Below, one piece after another: positions 42,015 through 54,100 of a stretch of DNA of 64,000 bases. Position 1 is the first letter of the stretch; each line of letters begins with the position of its first letter. A model generated the notes under the pieces. The model made no database searches, was not told the origin of the DNA, and saw nothing but the letters and a program-made list of their open reading frames with translations. The position numbers were made by a program, and so were the translations under genes. Origin of the DNA: Dermacentor variabilis. Lineage: Eukaryota > Arthropoda > Arachnida > Ixodida > Ixodidae. The stretch spans positions 119,531,105-119,595,104 of the forward strand of contig NC_134572.1 of the NCBI RefSeq assembly GCF_050947875.1, given 5' to 3'.

Positions 42015-43480
42015 GAAGTGAGTACTTTAGAGAGAACATACTTCACGTGGCTGAGAAGATATTTTGTTGGCTATAGGCGAACGGCATTTGCATTTTCTTT
42101 AAAAATTTATCTATGCCCATTGGCTTATTATTCGTGTAACCCGGTCTAAGCACGTGCCTGGAAAAAATTAATTTGTGCCTATTCGCATATTTATTGGGTA
42201 AATGTGGGCCCGCGCATGCGTGCTGAGTGATTTAAGCGAAGATCTAGCACTTTTGAAGGAACCTATTTTATGCGGCAAGAGACGATATTGATTTTTCCAG
42301 AAAATTAATTTGCGCCTATTCGTTCATTTATTGCGTAAATATGGGTCCGTGCGTGCGTGGGAAGTGATTTAAGCTAAGATCTAGCACTTTTGAGGGAACT
42401 TGTTTTACGCGGCTGAGACGACATTTCCCTGCGCAATAGCCTTACTGTTTTTTCGATTTTTCGAGAAAATTCATTTCTGCCTAATCGTTCATTTATTGCG
42501 TAACTATTCGTCCGCGCGTCCACGCGGAGTGATTTAAGCGAAGATCTAGCACTCTTGAGGGAATCTATTTTACGCGGCTGAGACGATATTTCCCTGGGCT
42601 ATAGCCTTACTGCTTTTTCGATTTTGCGAGGAAATTGTTCGGAGCCCATTCGTTCATTTATTGCGTAAATGTGGATCCGCACGTGCAAAGGGAGGGATTT
42701 AAGCGAAGATCGAGCACTTTTGCGGCAACATATTTTACGCGGCTGAGACGATATTTCCCTGGGCAATAGCCTGACTGTTTTTTTGATTTTTCGATAAAAT
42801 TCATTTGTGCCAATTCGTTCATTTATTGCGTAAATGTGGGTCCGCGCGTGCGTGGCGAGTGATTTAAGCGAAGACCTACCACTTTTGAGGCAACTTATTT
42901 TACGCGGCTGAGACGGTATTTCCGTGGGCTATATATAGCCTTACTGTTTTTTCGATTTTTCGGGAAAATTCATTCGTGCCTATTCGTTCATTTCTTGCCT
43001 AAATGTGGGTCCGCGCGAGCGTGGGAAGTGATTTAAGCGAAGATTTAGCACTTTTGAGGGAAATTATTTTACGCGGCTGAGACGTTATTTCCCTGGGCTA
43101 TAGACTTACTGTTTTTTCGATTTTTCGAGAAAATTCATTTCTGCCTATTCGTTCATTTATTGCGTAAATGTGGGTTCGCGTATGTGGGGAGTGATTTAAA
43201 CAAAGATCTAGTACTTTTGAGGGAACCTGTTTTACGCGGCTGAGACGGTATTTCCCTCGGCTATAGCCTTATTGTTTTTTCGATTTTTCGAGAAAATTCA
43301 TTTCTGCCTATTTGTTCATTTATTGCGTAAATGTGGCTTCGCGTATGTGGGGAGTGATTTAAACAAAGATCTAGTACTTTTGAGGGAACCTATTTTACGC
43401 GGCTGAGACGGTATTTCCCTCGGCTATAGCATTACTGTTTTTTCGATTTTTCGAGAAAATTCATTTCTGCCTATTCGTTC
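42015..43480 (+). repeat. Divergent border monomers of the satellite
   Basis: The first monomer (from about 42,015) is barely recognisable (ACTTCACGTGGCTGAGAAGA, GGCTATAGGC). The next few keep GATTTAAGCGAAGATCTAGC and an ACGATATTTCCC variant rarely seen further in. One monomer has an ATAT expansion in the palindrome (about 42,930), giving 169 bp. Divergence falls steadily toward the right, as expected at the edge of an array maintained by unequal exchange. Confidence 0.85.
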
Positions 43481-46400
43481 ATTTATTGCGTAAATGTGGG
43501 TCCGCGCGAGCGTGGGGAGTGATTTAAAGAAAGATCTAGCACTTTTGAGGGAACCTATTTCGCGCGGCTGAGACGGTATTTCCCTGGGCTACTGTTTTTT
43601 CGATTTTCGTGAAAATTCATTCATCCCTATTCGTTCATTTATTGCGTAAATGTGGCTCTGCGCGTGCGTGGGGAGTGATTTAAACAAAGATATAGCACTT
43701 TTGAGGGAAGCTATTTTATGCGGCTGAGACGGTATTTCCCTGGGCTATAGCCTTACTGTTTTTACGATTTTTCGAGAAAATTCATTCATGCCTATTCGTT
43801 CATTTATTGCGTAAATGTGGGTCTGCGTATGTGGGGAGTGATTTAAACAAAGATATAGCACTTTTGAGGGAAGCTATTTTACGCGGCTGAGACGGTATTT
43901 CCCTTGGCTATAGCCTTACTGTTTTTTCGATTTTTCGAGAAAATTCATTCATGCCTATTCGTTCATTTATTGCGTAAATGTGGGTCCGCGTATGTGGGGA
44001 GTGATTTAAATAAAGATCTAGCACTTTTGAGGGAACCTATTTTACGCGGCTGAGACGGTATTTCCCTCGGCTATAGCCTTACTGTTTTTTCGATTTTTCG
44101 ACAAAATTCATTTCTGCCTATTCGTTCATTTATTGCGTAAATGTGGGTCCGCGCGTGCGTGGGGAGTGATTTAAAGAAAGATCTAGCACTTTTGAGGGAA
44201 CCTATTTCGCGCGGCTGAGACGGTATTTCCCTGGGCTACTGTTTTTTCGATTTTCGTGAAAATTCATTCATCCCTATTCGTTCATTTATTGCGTAAATGT
44301 GGGTTCGCGTATGTGGGGAGTGATTTAAACAAAGATCTAGCAGTTTTCAGGGAACCTATTTTACGCGGCTGAGATGGTATTTCCCTCGGCTATAGCCTTA
44401 CTGTTTTTTCGATTTTTCGAGAAAATTCATTTCAGCCTATTCGTTCATTTATTGCGTAAATGTGGGTCTGCGCGTGCGTGGGGAGTGATTTAAACAAAAA
44501 TCTAGAACTTTTGAGGGAATCTATTTTACGCGGCTGAGACGGTATTTCGCTGGCAATATAGCCTTATTGTTTTTTCGATTTTTCGAGAAAATTCATTCAT
44601 GCCTATTCGTTCATTTATTGCGTAAATGTGGGTCCCCGCGTGCGTGGGGAGTGATTTAAACAAAGATCTAGCACTTTTGAGGGAACCTAGTTTGCTCGGC
44701 TGAGATGGTATTTCCCTGGGCCTTACTGTTTTTTCGATTTTTCGAGAAAATTCATTCATGCCTATTCGTTCATTTATTGCGTAAATGAGGGTTCGCGCGT
44801 GCGTTGGGAGTGATTTAAACAAAGATCTAGCACTTTTGAGGCAACCTATTTTACGCGGCTGAGACGTTATTTCCCTGGGATATAGCCTTACTGTTTTTTC
44901 GATTTTTCGAGAAAATTCATTCATGCCTATTCGTTCATTTATTGCGTAAATGTGGGTCCGCGTATGTGGGGAGTGATTTAAATAAAGATCTAGCACTTTT
45001 GAGGGAACCTATTTTACGCGGCTGAGACGGTATTTCCCTCGGCTATAGCCTTACTGTTTTTTCGATTTTTCGACAAAATTCATTTCTGCCTATTCGTTCA
45101 TTTATTGCGTAAATGTGGGTCCGCGCGTGCGTGGGGAGTGATTTAAAGAAAGATCTAGCACTTTTGAGGGAACCTATTTCGCGCGGCTGAGACGGTATTT
45201 CCCTGGGCTACTGTTTTTTCGATTTTCGTGAAAATTCATTCATCCCTATTCGTTCATTTATTGCGTAAATGTGGGTTCGCGTATGTGGGGAGTGATTTAA
45301 ACAAAGATCTAGCAGTTTTCAGGGAACCTATTTTACGCGGCTGAGATGGTATTTCCCTGGGCTATAGCCTTATTGTTTTTTCGATATTTCGAGAAAATTT
45401 ATTTCTGCCGATTCGTTCATTTATTGCGTAAATGAGGGTGCGTGCGTGCGTGGGGAGTAATTTAAACAAAGATCTAGCACTTTTGAGGCAACCTATTTAA
45501 CGCGGCTGAGACGGTATTTCCCTGGGCTATAGCCTTACTGTTTTTTCGATATTTCGAGAAAATTCATTTCTGCCTATTCGTTCATTTATAGCGTAAATGT
45601 GGGTCCGCGCGTGCGTGGGGAGTGATTTAAAGAAAGATCTAGCACTTTTGAGGGAACCTATTTTGCGCGGCTGAGACGGTATTTCCCTGGGCTATAGCCT
45701 TACTGTTTTTTCAATTTTTCGAGAAAGTTCATTCATGCCTATTCCTTCATTTATTGCGTAAATGTGGGTCCGCGCGTGCGTGGGGAGTGATTTAAAGAAA
45801 GATCTAGCACTTTTGAGGGAACCTATTTCGCGCGGCTGAGACGGTATTTCCCTGGGCTACTGTTTTTTCGATTTTCGTGAAAATTCATTCATCCCTATTC
45901 GTTCATTTATTGCGTAAATGTGGCTCTGGGCGTGCGTGGGGAGTGATTTAAACAAAGATATAGCACTTTTGAGGGAAGCTATTTTACGCGGCTGAGACGG
46001 TATTTCCCCGGGCTATAGCCTTACTGTTTTTACGATTTTTTGAGAAAATTCATTCATGCCTATTCGTTCATTTATTGCGTAAATGTGGGTCTGCGTATGT
46101 GGAGAGTGATTTAAACAAAGATATAGCACTTTTGAGGGAAGCTATTTTACGCGGCTGAGACGGTATTTCCCTTGGCTATAGCCTTACTGTTTTTTCGATT
46201 TTTCGAGAAAATTCATTCATGCCTATTCATTCATTTATTGCGTAAATGTGGGTCCGCGTATGTGGGGAGTGATTTAAATAAAGATCTAGCACTTTTGAGG
46301 GAACCTATTTTGCGCGGCTGAGACGGTATTTCCCTAGGCTATAGCCTTACTGTTTTTTCGATTTTTCGACAAAATTCATTTCTGCCTATTCGTTCATTTA

Positions 46401-48100
46401 TTGCGTAAATGTGGGTCCGCGCGTGCGTGGGGAGTGATTTAAAGAAAGATCTAGCACTTTTGAGGGAACCTATTTCGCGCGGCTGAGACGGTATTTCCCT
46501 GGGCTACTGTTTTTTCGATTTTCGTGAAAATTCATTCATCCCTATTCGTTCATTTATTGCGTAAATGTGGGTTCGCGTATGTGGGGAGTGATTTAAACAA
46601 AGATCTAGCAGTTTTCAGCGAACCTATTTTACGCGGCTGAGATGGTATTTCCCTCGGCTATAGCCTTACTGTTTTTTCGATTTTCCGAGAAAATTCATTT
46701 CAGCCTATTCGTTCATTTATTGCGTAAATGTGGGTCTGCGCGTGCGTGGGGAGTGATTTAAACAAAAACCTAGCACTTTTGAGGGAATCTATTTTACGCG
46801 GCTGAGACGGTATTTCGCTGGCAATATAGCCTTATTGTTTTTTCGATTTTTCGAGAAAATTCATTTCTGCCTATTCGTTCATTTATAGCGTAAATGTGGG
46901 TCCGCGCGTGCGTGGGGAGTGATATAAAGAAAGATCTAGCACTTTTGAGGGAACCTATTTTGCGCGGCTGAGACGGTATTTCCCTGGGCTATAGCCTTAC
47001 TGTTTTTTCAATTTTTCGAGAAAGTTCATTCATGCCTATTCCTTCATTTATTGCGTAAATGTGGGTCCGCGCGTGCGTGGGGAGTGATTTAAAGAAAGAT
47101 CTAGCACTTTTGAGGGAACCTATTTCGCGCGGCTGAGACGGTATTTCCCTGGGCTACTGTTTTTTCGATTTTCGTGAAAATTCATTCATCCCTATTCGTT
47201 CATTTATTGCGTAAATGTGGCTCTGGGCGTGCGTGGGGAGTGATTTAAACAAAGATATAGCACTTTTGAGGGAAGCTATTGTACGCGGCTGAGACGGTAT
47301 TTCCCCGGGCTATAGCCTTACTGTTTTTACGATTTTTCGAGAAAATTCATTCATGCCTATTCGTTCATTTATTGCGTAAATGTGGGTCTGCGTATGTGGA
47401 GAGTGATTTAAACAAAGATATAGCACTTTTGAGGGAAGCTATTTTACGCGGCTGAGACGGTATTTCCCTTGGCTATAGCCTTACTGTTTTTTCGATTTTT
47501 CGAGAAAATTTATTTCTGCCGATTCGTTCATTTATTGCGTAAATGAGGGTGCGTGCGTGCGTCGGGAGTGATTTAAACAAAGATCTAGCACTTTTGAGGC
47601 AACCTATTTAACGCGGCTGAGACGGTATTTCCCTGGGCTATAGCCTTATTGTTTTTTCGATATTTCGAGAAAATTTATTTCTGCCCATTCGTTCATTTAT
47701 TGCGTAAATGAGGGTGCGTGCGTGCGTGGGGAGTAATTTAAACAAAGATCTAGCACTTTTGAGGCAACCTATTTAACGCGGCTGAGACGGTATTTCCCTG
47801 GGCTATAGCCTTACTGTTTTTTCCATATTTCGAGAAAATTCATTTCTGCCTATTCGTTCATTTATAGCGTAAATGTGGGTCCGCGCGTGCGTGGGGAGTG
47901 ATTTAAAGAAAGATCTAGCACTTTTGAGGGAACCTATTTTGCGCGGCTGAGACGGTATTTCCCTGGGCTATAGCCTTACTGTTTTTTCAATTTTTCGAGA
48001 AAGTTCATTCATGCCTATTCCTTCATTTATTGCGTAAATGTGGGTCCGCGCGTGCGTGGGGAGTGATTTAAGCGAAGATCTAGCACTTTTGAGGGAACCT
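43481..48100 (+). repeat. Higher-order-repeat zone of the satellite
   Basis: A shortened monomer lacking about 10 bp (GGGCTACTGTTTTTTCGATT followed by TTCGTGAAAATTCATTCATC) recurs at 43,586, 44,233, 45,205, 45,854, 46,501 and 47,151, spacings of 647, 972, 649, 647 and 650 bp (about four or six monomers). A second marker, TTTATAGCGTAAATG, recurs at about 45,585, 46,882 and 47,860 (1,297 and 978 bp). Monomers here mix TTCATTTCTGCC and TTCATTCATGCC subtypes and carry GTGGGGAGTGATTTAA. Confidence 0.85.
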
Positions 48101-51100
48101 ATTTTACGCGGCTGAGGCGGTATTTCACTGGGCTATAGCCTTACTGTTTTTTCGATTTTTCGAGAAAATTTATTTCTGCCTATTCGTTCATTTATTGCGT
48201 AAATGTGGGTCCGCGTATGTGGGGAGTGATTTAAATAAAGATCTAGCACATTTGAGGCAACCTATTTAACGCGGCTGAGGCGGTATTTCCCTGCGCTATA
48301 GCCTTACTGTTTTTTCGATTTTCCGAGAAAATTTATTTCTGCCTATTCGTTCATTTATTGCGTAAATGAGGTTCCGCGCGTGCGTGGGGAGTGATTTAAA
48401 CAAAGATCTAGCACATTTGAGGCAACCTATTTAACGCAGCTGAGACGGTATTTAACTGGGCTATAGCCTTACTGTTTTTTCGATATTTCGAGAAAATTTA
48501 TTTCTGCCTATTCGTTCATTTATTGCGTAAATGTGGGTGCGTGCGTGCGGGGGGAGTGATTTAAACCAAGATCTACCACTTTTGAGGCAACCTATTTAAC
48601 GCGGCTGAGGCGGTATTTCCCCATGGCTATAGCCTTACTGTTTTTTCCATTTTTCGAGAAAATTTATTTCTGCCTATTCGTTCATTTATTGCGTAAATGT
48701 GGGTCCGCGCGTGCGTCGGGAGTGATTTAAACCAAGATCTAGCACTTTTGAGGCAACCTATTTAAAGCGGCTGAGGCGGTATTTCCCTGGCCTATAGCCT
48801 TACTGTTTTTTCCATCTTTCGGGAAAATTTATTTCTGCCTATTCTTTCATTTATTGCGTAAATGTGGGTCCGCGCGTGCGTCGGGAGTGATTTAAACCAA
48901 GATCTACCACTTTTGAGGCAACCTATTTAACGCGGCTGAGGCGGTATTTCCCTGGGCTATAGCCTTACTGTTTTTTCCATTTTTCGAGAAAATTTATTTC
49001 TGCCTATTCGTTCATTTATTGCGTAAATGTGGGTCCGCGCGTGCGTCGGGAGTGATTTAAACCAAGATCTACCTCTTTTGAGGCAACCTATTTAACGCGG
49101 CTGAGGCGTTATTTCATTGGGCTATAGCCTTACTGTTTTTTCGATTTTTCGAGAAAATTTATTTCTTCCTATTCGTTCATTGATTGCGTAAATGTGGGTC
49201 CGCGCGTGCGTGGGGAGTGATTTAAACCAATATCTAGCACTTTTGAGGCAACCTATTTAACGCGGGTGAGGCGGTATTTCACTGGCTATAGCCTTACTGT
49301 TTTTTCGATTTTTCGAGAAAATTTATTTCTGCCTATTCGTTCATTTATTGCGTAAATGTGGGTCCGCGCGTGCGTCGGGAGTGATTTAAACAAAGATCTA
49401 GCACTTTTGAGGCAACCTATTTAACGCGGCTGAGGCGGTATTTCACTGGGCTATAGCCTTACTGTTTTTTCGATTTTTCGAGAAAATTTATTTCTTCCTA
49501 TTCGTTCATTTATTGCGTAAATGTGGGTCCGCGCGTGCGTGGGGAGTGATTTAAACCAATATCTAGCACTTTTGAGGCAACCTATTTAACGCGGGTGAGG
49601 CGGTATTTCACTGGGCTATAGCCTTACTGTTTTTTCGATTTTTCGAGAAAATTTATTTCTGCCTATTCGTTCATTTATTGCGTAAATGTGGGTCCGCGCG
49701 TGCGTCGGGAGTGATTTAAACAAAGATCTAGCACTTTCGAGGCAACCTATTTAACGCGGCTGAGGCGGTATTTCCCTGGGCTATAGCCTTACTGTTTTTT
49801 CGATTTTTCGAGAAAATTCATTTCTGCCTATTCGTTCATTTATTGCGTAAATGTGGGTCCGCGCGTGCGTCGGGAGTGATTTAAACAAAGATCTAGCACT
49901 TTTGAGGCAACCTATTTAACGCGGCTGAGACGGTATTTCCCTGGGCTATATATAGCCTTACTGTTTTTTCGATTTTTCGAGAAAATTTATTTCTGCCTAT
50001 TCGTTCATTTATTGCGTAAATGTGGGTCCGCGCGTGAGTCGGGAGTGATTTAAACAAAGATCTAGCACTTTTGAGGCAACCTATTTAACGCGGCTGAGAC
50101 GGTATTTCCCTGGGCTATAGCCTTACTGTTTTTTCGATTTTTCGAGAAAGTTTATTTCTGCCTATTCGGTTATTTATTGCGTAAATGTGGGTCCGCGCGT
50201 GCGTCGGGAGTGATTTAAACAAAGATCTAGCACTTTTGAGGCAACCTATTTAACGCGGCTGAGACGGTATTTCCCTGGGCTATAGCCTTACTGTTTTTTC
50301 GATTTTTCGAGAAAATTTATTTCTGCCTATTCGTTCATTTATTGCGTAAATGTGGGTCCGCGCATGCGTCGGGAGTGATTTAAACAAAGATCTAGCACTT
50401 TTGAGGCAACCTATTTAACGCGGCTGAGACGGTATTTCCCTGGGCTATAGCCTTACTGTTTTTTCCATTTTTCGAGAAAATTTATTTCTGCCTATTCGTT
50501 CATTTATTGCGTAAATGTGGGTCCGCGCGTGCGTCGGGAGTGATTTAAACAAAGATCTAGCACTTTTGAGGCAACCTATTTAACGCGGCTGAGACGGTAT
50601 TTCCCTGGGCTATAGCCTTACTGTTTTCTCCATTTTTCGAGAAAATTTATTTCTGCCTATTCGTTCATTTATTGCGTAAATGTGGGTCCGCGCGTGCGTC
50701 GGGAGTGATTTAAATTAAGATCTACCACTTTTGAGGGAACTTATTTAACGCGGCTGAGGCGGTATTTCCCTGGGCTATAGCCTTACTGTTTTTTCGATTT
50801 TTCGAGAAAATTTATTTCTGCCTATTCGTTCATTTATTGCGTAAATGTGGGTCCGCGCGTGCGTCGGGAGGGATTTAAATTAAGATCTACCACTTTTGAG
50901 GCAACCTATTTAACGCGGCTGAGGCGGTATTTCCCTGGGCTATAGCCTTACTGTTTTTTCGATTTTTCGAGAAAATTTATTTCTGCCTATTCGTTCATTT
51001 ATTGCGTAAATGTGGGTCCGCGCGTGCGTCGGGAGTGATTTAAACAAAGATCTAGCACTTTTGAGGAGGTCTATTTAACGCGGCTGAGACGGTATTTCCC

Positions 51101-54100
51101 TGGCTATAGCCTTACTGTTTTTTCGATTTTTCAGAAAATTTATTTCTGCCTATTCGTTCATTTATTGCGTAAATGTGGGTCCGCGCGTGCGTCGGGAGTG
51201 ATTTAAACAAAGATCTAGCACTTTCGAGGCAACCTATTTAACGCGGCTGAGGCGGTATTTCCCTCGGCTATAGCCTTACTGTTTTTTCGATTTTTCGAGA
51301 AAATTCATTTCTGCCTATTCGTTCATTTATTGCGTAAATGTGGGTCCGCGCGTGCGTCGGGAGTGATTTAAACAAAGATCTAGCACTTTTGAGGCAACCT
51401 ATTTAACGCGGCTGAGGCGGTATTTCCCTGGGCTATAGCCTTACTGTTTTTTCGATTTTTCGAGAAAATTTATTTCTGCCTATTCGTTCATTTATTGCGT
51501 AAATGTGGGTCCGCGCGTGCGTCGGGAGTGATTTAAACAAAGATCTAGCACTTTTAAGGAGACCTATTTAACGCGGCTGAGACGGTATTTCCCTGGCTAT
51601 AGCCTTACTGTTTTTTCGATTTTTCAGAAAATTTATTTCTGCCTATTCGTTCATTTATTGCGTAAATGTGGGTCCGCGCGTGCGTCGGGAGTGATTTAAA
51701 CGAAGATCTAGCACTTTTGAGGCAACCTATTTAACGCGGCTGAGGCGGTATTTCCCTGGGCTATAGCCTTACTGTTTTTTCGATTTTTCGAGAAAATTTA
51801 TTTCTGCCTATTCGTTCATTTATTGCGTAAATGTGGGTCCGCGCGTGCGTCGGGAGTGATTTAAACAAAGATCTAGCACTTTTGAGGCAACCTATTTAAC
51901 GCGGCTGAGGCGGTATTTCACTGGGCTATAGCCTTACTGTTTTTTCGATTTTTCGAGAAAATTTATTTCTGCCTATTCGTTCATTTATTGCGTAAATGTG
52001 GGTCCGCGCGTGCGTCGGGAGTGATTTAAACAAAGATCTAGCACTTTTGAGGCAACCTATTTAACGCGGCTGAGGCGGTATTTCCCTGGTCTATAAGCCT
52101 TACTGTTTTTTCCATTTTTCGAGAAAATTTATTTCTGCCTATTCGTTCATTTATTGCGTAAATGTGGGTCCGCGCGTGCGTGGGGAGTGATTTAAACCAA
52201 GATCTAGCACTTTTGAGGCAACCTATTTAACGCGGCTGAGGCGGTATTTCACTGGGCTATAGCCTTACTGTTTTTTCGATTTTTCGAGAAAATTTATTTC
52301 TTCCTATTCGTTCATTTATTGCGTAAATGTGGGTCCGCGCGTGCGTGGGGAGTGATTTAAACCAATATCTAGCACTTTTGAGGCAACCTATTTAACGCGG
52401 GTGAGGCGGTATTTCACTGGGCTATAGCCTTACTGTTTTTTCGATTTTTCGAGAAAATTTATTTCTGCCTATTCTTTCATTTATTGCGTAAATGTGGGTC
52501 CGCGCGTGCGTCGGGAGTGATTTAAACAAAGATCTAGCACTATTGAGGCAACCTATTTAACGCGGCGGAGGCGGTATTTCACTGGGCTATAGCCTTACTG
52601 TTTTTTCGATTTTTCGAGAAAATTTATTTCTGCCTATTCGTTCATTTATTGCGTAAATGTGGGTCCGCGCGTCCGTCGGGAGTGATTTAAACAAAGATCA
52701 AGCACTTTTGAGGAGACCTAATTAACGCGGCTGAGACGGTATTTCCATGGCTATAGCCTTACTGTTTTTTCGATTTTTCAGAAAATTTATTTCTGCCTAT
52801 TCGTTCATTTATTGCGTAAATGTGGGTCCGCGCGTGCGTCGGGAGTGATTAAACAAAGATCTAGCACTTTCGAGGCAACCTATTTACCGCGGCTGAGGCG
52901 GTATTTCACTGGGCTATAGCCTTACTGTTTTTTCGATTTTTCGAGAAAATTTATTTCTGCCTATTCGTTCATTTATTGCGTAAATGTGGGTCCGCGCGTG
53001 CGTCGGGAGTGATTTAAACAAAGATCTAGCACTTTTGAGGCAACCTATTTAACGCGGCTGAGACGGTATTTCCCTGGGCTATAGCCTTACTGTTTTTTCG
53101 ATTTTTCGAGAAAATTTATTTCTGCCTATTCGTTCACTTATTGCGTAAATGTGGGTCCGCGCGTGCGTCGGGAGTGATTTAAACAAAGATCTAGCACTTT
53201 TGAGGCAACCTATTTAACGCGGCTGAGACGGTATTTCCCTGGGCTATAGCCTTACTGTTTTTTCGATTTTTCGAGAAAATTTATTTCTGCCTATTCGTTC
53301 ATTTATTGCGTAAATGTGGGTCCGCGTATGTGGGGAGTGATTTAAATACAGATCTAGCACTTTTGAGGCAACCTATTTAACGCGGCTGAGGCGGTATTTC
53401 ACTGGGCTATAGCCTTACTGTTTTTTCGATTTTTCGAGAAAATTTATTTCTGCCTATTCGTTCATTTATTGCGTAAATGTGGGTCCGCGCGTGCGTCGGG
53501 AGTGATTTAAACAAAGATCTAGCACTTTTCAGGAGACCTATTTAACGCGGCTGAGACGGTATTTCCCTGGGCTATAGCCTTACTGTTTTTTCGATTTTTC
53601 GAGAAAATTTATTTCTGCCTATTCGTTCACTTATTGCGTAAATGTGGGTCCGCGCGTGCGTCGGGAGTGACTTAAACAAAGATCTAGCACTTTTGAGGCA
53701 ACCTATTTAACGCGGCTGAGACGGTATTTCCCTGGGCTATAGCCTTACTGTTTTTTCGATTTTTCGAGAAAATTTATTTCTGCCTATTCGTTCACTTATT
53801 GCGTAAATGTGGGTCCGCGCGTGCGTCGGGAGTGATTTAAACAAAGATCTAGCACTTTTGAGGCAACCTATTTAACGCGGCTGAGACGGTATTTCCCTGG
53901 GCTATAGCCTTACTGTTTTTTCGATTTTTCGAGAAAATTTATTTCTGCCTATTCTTTCATTTATTGCGTAAATGTGGGTCCGCGCGTGCGTCGGGAGTGA
54001 TTTAAACAAAGATCTAGCACTTTTGAGGCAACCTATTTAACGCGGCTGAGGCGGTATTTCACTGGGCTATAGCCTTACTGTTTTTTCGATTTTTCGAGAA

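Noticed and set aside
44526..44996. 156-codon minus-strand frame made of 55-residue repeats
   Set aside because: The monomer is 165 bp, so one frame passes through consecutive monomers. In most monomers the GGCTATAGCC palindrome supplies a TAG stop in this frame; it is open only where deletions occur.
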